This document shows, piece after piece, positions 24,168 to 33,943 of a stretch of DNA of 64,000 nt (positions are counted from its first letter, which is position 1; every line of letters starts with the position of its first letter). The stretch is from the NCBI GenBank assembly GCA_036023115.1, contig JAYKKT010000073.1:15876001-15940000 (forward strand), in the 5' to 3' direction. The notes under the pieces were generated by a model. It was not told where the DNA came from. It made no database searches and saw only the letters and a list, made by a program, of their open reading frames with translations. The DNA comes from Brasenia schreberi. Taxonomy: Eukaryota > Streptophyta > Magnoliopsida > Nymphaeales > Cabombaceae. Made by a program: the position numbers and the translations under genes.

Positions 24168-26232
24168 TAAGTTGGATCTGCCCATTTGCAGGCTGGTTTC
24201 CAACTTTCAGATCCTTCCTGCTGTCTGATCATATGCATATGTGCATGATCCAGGTCCAGATTGTTATATGATTGCCAAAATATCCTTTTTGGCATGGTTC
24301 TTATTTACATTGATTTCCACCTTTCATCTGCATTCCCCATTCATCAGTAATGAAAAGCCAATAACATTTGACAGGAGAACATTATTAATATGTGCGGCAA
24401 ATAAGTAATCATGCTGCTAAAAATAAATCTTAGATGCTTATGTAGGTAAGAGCTTAACCTTTCGTGCGAATTCCATTATAATAATTAAGATCCTGACTCT
24501 TGATTAGTTATGTATATCCATCCAGCTAAATTATTAGGTCAATTTTTTACTACATGATAACTAAGCTTTTGGAGTAGTCTCTACTTATGCCCTTATGTAT
24601 GTTCCCACCTAATAATGTTTCAGAGTTACTACGGCTGTTACATCAAAATAAAGAAAAAAGTTATGCCTGAATGTCGGCATTCAATGAGAGTAATAAATGA
24701 CGGTCTTCGTAAAGTTGACCACAAACAAAAGTAAATTGAGATAGTGGCGACAATTCAAGACATCATTTGCCCAAGTAACTTGCAGATTTTGTGTGTGCGC
24801 GCGCTTTGGGTATCCTTTGAAAATTATGGCCGAGTGTTGACATTGGACGATGGTAAAAAAAAAGCAGATGATGGATTCTCTTAAAGGAAAACGGTTAAAT
24901 GGCGTTTTTCCGTTGAGAGAAGCTCACCGTAACCAGATGGCGAGTTTGATATTGGTAACCAAACATCAATAACTAGTGCATGCATGAAGATGGGCCCGCA
25001 CACACATGTAGAGTCTTATATGCTGGTTTATTCTTACAATTCTCAACCATCCGGTGAAGAAGATCGATGGTTGAGATGAGTAAAACACAAGGAGTCACTC
25101 TTAAATAATGCAAAGTATGTGTACTTTTACCTTTTTAAATTTCATTATTGATCCGTTTAATCTAATGGTTGAGATTAAAAGGAAATAACAGGCATTTAAT
25201 ATCTTTTTCTCATATAGGAATGGTAGGGTACTACTCCCATATATACACACATGTGCATGTGAATATAAATACAGATATACCATATATTAGTTCCTGAGGA
25301 AAATGTGGGTCGGGCAGGCGCTGACTTGGGTTAATAGTTCTATTCGTATCTGGAAACCACCGTTGGTTCCCAGGTCTGATCCCAAGCTCAGCCATCTTTC
25401 TTTCCTTTCTATTTTGCTAATAAAATTTCAGGTAGTCCGTATCCTGATCGGGTTGCCCAAGAATCTGATTTGTTTGATTTTGGTGAAGCTAGTTCGATCC
25501 GAAACTGATCATTTACATCCCCACTGAATGGATTGGATTAATTGGATCAGGATTGTCTTAAAGAATCCAGCTAATAGACACTAGGGACCTGGGGCAATCG
25601 GATCCAGAAAACCAAGACAGAAGACAACACGAAACTACACTGTAATTCGATTTGGACATTGGATATCCATCCTATATATCTGGAAACCATAATCCAAATC
25701 CCGATTAGATATCAGATAGTGCGGATCTGGTATCCCAAGTGAATTGAATAAACCCCGTCCATGGATATCCCATGCTGGGTTGTCAAGTGGAGCTGCAATT
25801 TCGTGTTTCAGCTGTGTCACGTCACGTCTTATTTTTTCTATTCGTGTCAGAAACAAGTCCCTACACTATGCAGGGCCAGCAAAATAAGACAACACGAGAA
25901 CCTAATATGAACACGACCTGAAAAGACAATCTGTACCCTAATACGAAAAGAAATCGAGCTGTATCTTTGTTGAGACATGAGACAGATTGAGCTGACACAA
26001 AAAAACCCGTCCGATCATAAAATTGGTGGATGTATAAGAATCTTTGCAGAAACCCGATTCTACCATGACCTTACGTGTCCACTCGCTGCGACACGAAAAG
26101 GCATTGGTCGCACTTACAAGCACACCGAGTTGAAAACTTGAACCGGGAGATTTTGGCGCGAGGTCTGAGTTTTATTTCTGATATAGAAGGGCGGGGAATG
26201 GCGAGATTCACCGGGTTGGAGAAAGGGGAGTT
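24168..26232. other. Intergenic, no gene seen
   Basis: 3' flank of the plastid-protein gene, then AT-rich DNA. 25015-25270 has partly self-complementary stretches around tctcaaccatcc/gatggttgagatga that may be a worn MITE. 25300-26120 is moderately GC-rich with repeated ggatc/cccgat words but no coding similarity. 26130-26232 is probably the promoter or leader of the next gene. Confidence 0.45.
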
Positions 26233-29200
26233 ATGAAGTCAAGCAAGAGATTCGATCAACGCCCCATTCACCCGATCTTCCTTCGGAATTCCAGGTTCAT
26301 GATTCTCTTTCCTTTTTCTCTCGTTTCTATTTTAGTTTTGTCAATCCATCGAACATCAAGTAAATTTTTTGGCGTTCCAAGGATTTCTTTTCGCCGTTTC
26401 GAGCAAATTTTCGAAGGATTTTTCATTGTTTTTCATTCATACAGGGTCGCGTTTGATCGACATATTTTCCTTGGGAAATTGTTTTCCGTTTTGTGATTCG
26501 ATAGGCTTCGAAGCCCTAGATCGAACGAACATCATGGGAAGCCTAGCCATTGCAAGCTTGGTTTGTTTGTCCAAGGTGGCAGCATTAACTTGGATTCAGG
26601 TTTAGGGGATCAAGTTCTAATATCAGATCTTAACACTTCGTGGGTGTTTCTGTTTATCATGTTTTTTTGCATTATGTTCTTCCTTTTGGTTGTTAGTAAG
26701 CCTAGCCATTGCGAGCTGATTAATCTGTATCGATCTTTTCAGGTGTAAAGAACATAATGCAGATAAAGGTGTCAAGACCCCCAAAGCAAGCATCTCACTC
26801 TCGGAATTCTTGGATAGAAAGCTAAGCAAGGCAGTTCCTCAGAAGTCAATGAAGGTAAGTTTTCTTTCCGACTGTTTGGATCAATTTCGATAGCAGGTTG
26901 CGCATTTAGAAAAGGAGTTTACTGAATATCAACTAGGGAAAAAGGGTTAATTTCCCATCCTTGGACGATGGAATGGGGTCAATAACTGGAGAAAAACAAG
27001 AGAATCCACAAGGCGGCGGCCTTGTTGATGTGTGCATTTTCAGATGCTCTGGTGCTGTTAGCGGGAATGTTGATGGCGATCCTAAAAAACCATCCAGTAT
27101 TCAAAGCGTATCCACACAAATTGGTGAAGATGGACATGGTTCAAGGGAAAGAAAGAGATCAAGACTTGAAGGTATCTTAAATGCATCTTAGCATCAGGAA
27201 TCTTTGAGAGTTCAAAATTTGGTAAGTAAATATGCACGCAGTTGGATATACGCGCCCCAGGGGAAGTTAGTACTTAGTACGTTGGGCCTCTGGCCCCAAG
27301 ACAGGAAGTCGGGGGTTTGACTCCACCACCCTGCTGGATCTGGACGCAGCATAAGCCCTAGTGGCGAGATCCTAGAATTGGAACTATGAGCTGGTTTTCT
27401 TCAATCCTTTTAAAGTTGATTTCTATGAGTTAACAATAGGAAAACCATAGTTCGTTACCAAGCCCATCTGAATCAGCTGCTCTACACGCCTTGTTATAGA
27501 GCAAGACTGGGCCATTCTTACACTGAAACTGTGATGCATTAGTTTTGTCCTATGAGAATTCTCTTGCAATAATTAGTCTAGTTGCCACTGATCACATCTT
27601 CATGAAGATCCTTATGCATGCTATGTTTGTCTGCAGCATGTTCCTTGCTGCTTTTCTGTTGAAGATAGTTGCATTTGTGCTCTTCACATGGATTGAAATG
27701 AGTAACGTATTGACTTGACCAGTACTTCCTACTTTGAGTATCCTCTATCTGCTAAACATGTACGTTATATTACTCTTTCATCTTCATTTCAAAAGGCAAA
27801 TAGCAGCTTAAGATTGGTGTACTGTCAGTTGCATGTACAGGTTGTATGCTACCTATATTAGATTTAGAGCTCCCTTCATCTGTTTGATGTTTCCCCTTTT
27901 TCTGTTTCTTGTTCAGGTGAAGAGAAAAAATTCACATCTACTAGCTCCTTGGTGATTCTTGGAGATGATCCTAAACCAAAGCAAACAAGGACACTGGAAT
28001 TTATGAATAAGAGAAGGCCGGAAAACCTCTTTAATCACTGTAAGCATCATTGAATCATGGACCCTAATCATCAATTTAGAGTTCACCAACTTACGGTCTA
28101 CACTGTGGCTCTTGCTTTGATTCACCTTATGATATGGTGGGCTCTTGGAACAAATCGAACTGAAATCATACACTGAATTGGTGCCTTTCATAATATCTAT
28201 AGTCAAAGACCAGGATACCCTAGAACTTTTCATAACGTTGGGCTGTTGAATCAGATGCCTTTTTCTTGTGTAGATGGCAAAATCTATAAAGTATAAAGCT
28301 ATAGTCTGAATGACATTTTCCATATCTTCAACATTCTGAGCATAAATCCTGTGCTTCATGTAGTTGCCAAACAAATATCAGTTTCCTTTTGAATTTATCA
28401 TAAATTATGAGGAATCTTGTCTTTATTTTGCATTATGGTATATTTTTATTTACTTTTGCGCTTTACTTTTATACTTTTTATTATTGTCCTATGAAGTCCC
28501 ACAAAAAATCCCACCTTTTCAAAATGTGGCTTTACTAGCCACAACCTGCAATGTCATGTGTGGGTTGGTCAAGATCCAAAAGTAGAACGGAAACCCAATG
28601 TTATAAATATACGGGTGTATTGGTGCCTTAACCGTTACGATTAAGGTACATGTATCGCACCCATATCGTACGATACATTATGATATGGGTATTGTATTAT
28701 ACGATACACCATAAGTTTTAGAAAATATATTTAAAAAAAAAAGGTTGGGTGTGTTTTAACCGCTCTAAGACAACTTCTTTTGCTCCTTTTTGCATGTCTA
28801 TCCCTTCCTCTCTTAAAGATCAACTCTTTTCTCTCTAAAAATCCCATATTTATTCTATATTTATTTAAGAATCATTTATTCTAAGTTTAAATTATAGCCC
28901 GAGAGTGATGTATGCATGTGATTTAGTTTGTTTTGATGTTGAATTCGTTGTCTCTTTATATGGTGTAAGTTGCAGATAATATTCCTATAGAAGTTTGGAA
29001 AATACTAGGAGAAATAAGAATCACTTGGCTCACAAGACTATTTAATGAAATATGGAAAAACCAAAAGATGCCCGAGGAATGGAGAGCAAGTACACTTATA
29101 CCCATATATAAGAACAAGGGAGACATTCAAAATTGTGCGAATTATCGAGGTATCAAGTTAATGAGTCTTACTATGAAATTATGGGAAAGAATTATCGAAC

Positions 29201-31084
29201 GTAGGTTAAGACAAGTATCAAGTACAACAGAGAACCAATTTGGATTTATGCCAGGTAGATCTACTATTGAAGCGATTCACCTTTTGAGACGTCTTATGGA
29301 ACATTTTAGAGCAAAAAAGAAAGACCTTCACATGATATTTATTGATCTAGAAAAAGCTTATGATAGGGTACCGAGGGAGGTTCTTTGGAGAACTTTGGAA
29401 AAAAGAGGTATCCGATTGACATATATTAACCTTATAAGAGACATGTATGATGGTGCAAAAACATGTGTGAGGACTCATGAAGGAATGACAGACTTCTTTG
29501 AAGTTAATATTGGGTTACATCAAGGATCAACTTTAAGTCCATACTTATTTATAATGGTGATGGATGAGTTAACAAAACATATTCAAGATGAAGTACCTTG
29601 GTGTATGTTATTTGCAGGTGACATTGTATTAGTGGAGGAGTCTAAGGAAAAAGTTAATAGAAAATTGGAACTATGGAGAGAAACATTAGAAAGCAATGGC
29701 CTCCGACTTAGTAGAACAAAGACAGAATATATGGAATGTAAGTTTGATCATTTGGCTACTTCAGAGGACATAGAAATTAAAATTGGCACACATTGCATTC
29801 CCCAAAAGGAAAGTTTTAAATACCTAGGGCCAATTTTTCAAAGTGTTGGAAGAATTGATGGAGATGTTACACATAGAATTAATGCCGGTTGGTTAAAATG
29901 GAGAGGAGCATCAGGTATTCTTTGTGATAAGAAACCATTAAAATTAAAAGGTAAATATTATAGAGCAACAATTAGGCCTGCCATGTTTTATGGTTCTGAG
30001 TGTTGGGCAATTAATCATCAACATGTACAAAAGATGTCTGTGACAGAAATGAAGATGTTGAGATGGATGAGTGGTCGTATAAGAAAAGACCGTATACATA
30101 ATGAGGTTATTAGAAACAAATTAGGAGTGGCACCAATAGAGGATAAAATGAGAGAACATCGTTTAAGATGGTTTGGACATATAGAAAGAAGATCAAAAGA
30201 AGAACTTGTAAGAAGGTTAGAAAAACTAAATTTGGAAAGTATTAAAAGAGGTAGAGGATGACCACAAAAGTGTTGGAAAGAAACAATAAAGAATGATCTA
30301 GCTTATTGGGAGTTAACTGCTAACATGGCACACGATAGGGATTTGTGGAAACAAAGAATACATGTAGCCGATCCCGTCTAGTATGGGAAAAGGCTTAGTT
30401 GTTGTTGTTGTTGTTTTTAAAAGATTTTAATGTTTAAATATTTTTTACAAAAAATAATTAAAAAACACTTGTATTGTAACATATCTTACGATACAATACA
30501 GGTGTATTGGTGCCCCGTGTGATACGGGATCCGATATGATATTTGCAACATTACCGGAACCAACCAAATCCAGGACTTTCCCCACTCTTAGTAGCCAGGA
30601 CAACCTGCATGGATTCTTAGTTACCATGGTGACCATCTTGGGTTATATATCTTCATTCAACTAAAAATAGTAAGATCATGTTCTGTATGTTCATTCCAAC
30701 ATTTTCAAAGCCTTCCGCAGCCTCTTGTATCTCATTACTGTCTAGTCCACCTAAATATCTCAACTTCTGTTAGAGACATCTTTGGCATATGATATGGCTC
30801 GTTTCGGTGTTCTTTCATACTTTTTGCACTTCAGGTTGTATCTTCTTATCACAAAAAACACCTGATTGGCTAATGCACCTCTCCGTTCAATTAACTTACA
30901 TTGTCCCCTGAAGATTGACTTTACGAGGAGATATTTTACTGCCTTCTCAGATGCTAATGGCAGTGGATGGTGGGACTATGGCATGGAGGGAGTGGACAGT
31001 GAGGAAGTTGGAATTCAGGAAGCATGGGAAGGAATGGGCTCTGCTTCTCTAGGAGGCTTGCAGTGGCAGGACATTGACTTGTGA
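26233..31084 (+). CDS. Conserved plant protein of unknown function (SEFLDRKL / GWWD motifs)
   Basis: Five exons join in frame: 26233-26294, 26743-26854, 26937-27171, 27917-28039, 30951-31084 (666 nt, 221 residues). All introns have GT-AG ends, although the exon 1 donor (ccag|gttcat) is weak. Features in order: basic N-terminus [35 protein letters not shown] at about residues 34-48; a variable acidic/Ser-rich middle ending in [10 protein letters not shown], a possible nuclear signal; [17 protein letters not shown]; then [11 protein letters not shown] joined to [18 protein letters not shown] and [17 protein letters not shown] at the C-terminus. I have seen the SEFLDRKL and NHYANGxGWWD elements in plant hypothetical proteins but know no function. 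The C-terminal acidic/aromatic block is the most conserved-looking part. Intron 4 (2.9 kb) carries a hAT-like element with a nested LINE. Confidence 0.8.
27255..27365 (+). mobile_element. SINE-like fragment (family B)
   Basis: In intron 3 of the preceding gene model. ggcctctggcccc, ggaagtcgggggtttgactc and ctggatctggacgcagcataa resemble the 3' part of a tRNA-derived SINE and match 20860-20955 in order. No tail or target duplication defined. Confidence 0.4.
28596..30553. mobile_element. hAT-like non-autonomous element, interrupted by a LINE
   Basis: The ends are inverted: caatgttataaatatacggg at 28596 and, inward from 30553, taatgttgcaaatatcatat. Both are followed by tgtattggtgcc and runs of gtatcg/cgatac palindromes, like the ends of the hAT element at 11047-14185. 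Flanking octamers are cggaaacc and ccggaacc (6 of 8 match, better with one shift), consistent with a hAT-type 8-bp duplication. The coding part at 28975-30415 is a LINE inserted into it. Lies in intron 4 of the unknown-function gene. Confidence 0.6.
28975..30415 (+). mobile_element. RTE-clade LINE, 5'-truncated, reverse transcriptase dead
   Basis: A 397-codon frame (29068-30261) reads as a non-LTR reverse transcriptase: [73 protein letters not shown] and [20 protein letters not shown]. The catalytic box is [12 protein letters not shown] where FADD is expected, so one catalytic Asp is replaced by Gly. A C-terminal region follows (RWFGHIERR), then a TGA after KRGRG. The endonuclease part is lost; the element starts at gataatattcctatag, matching an internal position of the copy at 51077-54340. 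The 3' end is ggcttagttgttgttgttgt. The RTE clade assignment rests on the single-ORF layout, the short GTT tail and the protein style. Confidence 0.9.
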
Positions 31085-31739
31085 ACTGTAGCTGATATAT
31101 ATATTTTTTGGGTACAATTTGGGGGCCAAATGCACCCCCAGGATATCGAACTTATGGCCAACTTGTGAGTTGACCCCTGGGAAGGTGAGCTATTTCTCTT
31201 TGTGAAATGCAGCTACTCGCTTTTGTTGATTTTGATACATGCATCTAGTCTTTTAGCTCCTGAATTCCAACTTCCTCACTGTTCACTCCCTCCATTTTTA
31301 AAATGTTCAAATATATTATGATGCTGAAAGCCCTTTATTTCTAAGGTTTCTATCTCCAATTTCGTCTTACCTCATCATCTGGAAATAACAAACACCAATG
31401 CAACAATCCCACTCAATATGCAAAATTTGCGCCATTTGACTTATGCATTTGATATTATTACATATGCATAAATCTTTACCATGTAAAAGCTCTCAATGTG
31501 AAAATGATTCTGATTCTGATTCTGATAGAACCATCTGATTTGATTCGTTCTCAAGTTGACAATGCTCCTATTGAATTCGTAGTTTCTGAAGGATGAGAAC
31601 CAACTATGTAATGTAGCATCTACATCACTAATTCAAGTATTGTATCCTATCTTTTGTAGGAATTACCTGTAATAATGAATTTGCAAAATGGATCTGTTTA
31701 TCATAAAGAGTTTTGTTGTTCCTAACCCTACTTCACTTT
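31085..31739. other. 3' flank and intergenic, no gene seen
   Basis: 3' flank of the unknown-function gene. 31110-31200 looks like a reversed SINE family A copy. The rest is AT-rich without coding signal. Confidence 0.45.
31110..31200 (-). mobile_element. SINE-like fragment (family A)
   Basis: On the minus strand: atagctcaccttcccagggg (A-box-like), caactcacaagttggcc, ataagttcgatatcctgggg (B-box-like), tgcatttggcc. Same order as 8350-8432 and 7118-7215. Lies just after the stop codon of the unknown-function gene, so it may be in its 3' untranslated region. Confidence 0.4.
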
Positions 31740-32855
31740 AATTGTTATTTGAACAAAAGGTTATACATTTGTGTAATGATAAGACCATTCATTGTTTTGA
31801 AGCTCAATTCTCTTCCCCAGATGAACCATGTAGCCAAGAGAAACCATGAACTAAAATAGAAGAGCTTGCCCCACGTATGAGTAAATATTTTGCAGTGAGT
31901 CCTCATTAGATTGCATTACATCTCTTCTTGGTATATCCAGATAAGTAGATAGTGAGCATAACCATTGAAGCATATCTGGAGCTACAAAGATAGTTATTAA
32001 ATCGTTAACATCGCATAAAACATTCCTCCTAGAGTAGCTGTTAATACAAATAACAAACTCTGTTATAGCCATTTTGTACATTCAATGTACTCTACGGATA
32101 GAGGAATACATAGAGTTGAACATAGTAAAATAAGGAATTGAAAGATTTCGTTGAAATTGTTCGTTTGGAAATTTTATGAAAAGTTAATTAAGGTGTTCTT
32201 CTATCCATCGTAACAATGGTCGTTATGCTCATTAAACTTGTTGAAGAGATACAAATAGATCCAAGATATATCTTTTTAATCGTAGGCGAATTGATCATTA
32301 GAAGAAGAATTAGGGCAAAAAATTAGATACATTATATGAAAATAAAACTTCCATCTAAGAGAAGCAAATGAAAAGGCTTTCATAACAATTGTAGAATCAA
32401 GAACAAGTTTTCTTTATGTACATGTTAGATCGCTAATTGAAGAATCGCATCCAATCTTTAAAAAATCCCAATTGTTTCAAATTTTCTCTTTTAGAATGAG
32501 AACTTCGAAGAGGATCAATCTCTATATAGACACATAGATCCATGGATCCATACATCTCGATCGGAAAATAATCAATAGAAAAAGAAAGAATCGGAATTGA
32601 TCGTTTCTCGAAACAAATGAAAAGAAAGATGAAACATAAATAATGGAGCAACTAAGCCCTCTCGGGGGCTTGCTTAAGAATAAGAAAGAGGAATCTCATG
32701 GAAATACCATGGAATAAGGTTTGATCCTATTCATGGATTAACGAAAATGTGCAAAAGCTCTATTGGCCTCTGCCATTCTACGAGTCTCTTCCTTTTTGTG
32801 TATGTCATCGCCACTCCCCTTGGTAGCATCGACTAATTCAGAACTTAATTTGAAA
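31740..32855 (-). pseudogene. Nuclear plastid DNA insertion: rps7 3' end and ndhB 5' part
   Basis: On the minus strand the right end encodes the C-terminus of plastid ribosomal protein S7 ([17 protein letters not shown], stop near 32745). Then comes the plastid spacer, then the start of ndhB, an NADH dehydrogenase-like subunit. ndhB pieces include AFHLLL, DGSFIF, FISSTSLVMSIT-like sequence, [25 protein letters not shown] (31851-32081), and further left [11 protein letters not shown] and NGLI-like sequence. Gene order and orientation match the chloroplast inverted repeat (rps7 then ndhB). Frameshifts and substitutions are spread throughout, so this is an old NUPT, not a functional copy. The outer borders are approximate. 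Confidence 0.85.
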
Positions 32856-33077
32856 TGCATATACAAAGGTTTCATTATCAAAATAATCCAAAACCCAAAC
32901 CAAGCATTTAAGTTGTCATTAAACTGGATCTTATGTCATATATATTAGCATTTAACTCCAAATTACAAAATCATATTTTCTTCTTTTCGTCCAATGCTTC
33001 TCTCCTCCTGTTAAAGTGTTCGGTGTCTAACTCACAGCTTCTCACTTGGGCACCATATTAACTACTTTTCACTGGGG

Positions 33078-33390
33078 CAGATCTACATTGAGCCAAACCC
33101 GAAATTTCAAAAATCAACTTAAAAGTCTATAGCCCATGATAGGATTCATGGGCTATAATGGCACCGCTCAAAACCATTCAAGGAGCTATTCTCTCCACCC
33201 CAAAAGAGTTTGTAGATGTACCACAGTGCAGATCTACGTTAAGCTGAGGTGGGTTGTTTACCCCACCCGAAATTTCAAAAATCAACTTAACGTCTATAGC
33301 CCATGGTAGGATTCATGGGCTATAATCGCCCCACTCAAAACCATTCAAAAGGGCTATTCTCTCCACCCCAAAAGAATTTCTAGTTGTGAC
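33078..33390. repeat. Two-copy 151-bp tandem repeat with internal hairpin
   Basis: Copy 1 starts at cagatctacattgag (33078), copy 2 at cagatctacgttaag (33229). Each has aaatttcaaaaatcaactta, the 11-bp inverted repeat tatagcccatg ... catgggctata (33128-33157 and 33295-33324) and ccattcaa...ctattctctccaccccaaaa. A partial third copy is at 3852-3919. No coding frame; class unknown. Confidence 0.85.
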
Positions 33391-33445
33391 ACTATCATTT
33401 CACATCTTACATTGATAGCGTGCTAGTTCTTTCTTAACATTATGG

Positions 33446-33757
33446 TTACAAGTTCATCTCAACATCTTCATTTCGGATACTGATATATGAAAGTCTATAA
33501 AATATGAAAAGGAAACGAGGTAAAACGCGAACGTCTTCATTTATGAAAAAATGATTTCCCTTTAAAAATCCATGGAGCGGCATGGCATCTTCGCAGTCTC
33601 TCGTCCTCCTTTTATGAACTGGGTTGGCTAGACACATCACATAATGGAACTCATGCCCTACTGTCTTGAGAGCCCACCCCAAAACTGTGTCCGTTTGAGA
33701 GCAACAAGGCTGTCTTGCTTTAGTGTATATTGCTCCCTTTAAGAAAGGCCCTTCCAT
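33446..33757 (-). other. Unrecognised 103-codon open frame
   Basis: An open frame starting MEGPFLKGAIYTKARQPCCS and containing CLANPVHKRRTRDCEDAMPL and HGFLKGNHFF. It is more amino-acid-diverse than the surrounding AT-rich frames and could be an organelle-derived or transposon fragment. I recognise no family. It lies just downstream of the RIC gene on the same strand and could also be chance. 33758-33943 shows nothing. Confidence 0.2.
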
Positions 33758-33943
33758 TATCGGGTACTACTTTTTACAGCAGCACCAATTATATTTCATG
33801 CCTTCAAACAACGGATACAATAAAAGAAAAAGGCTAACTACAGACAAATTAAATGCAAAAGACAGAAGAATTGATGTTAAATTACATAGGATTTACAAGT
33901 AAATTAGTCAAATTAAGAAAACCCAAATCTCTTTTTTTACATA

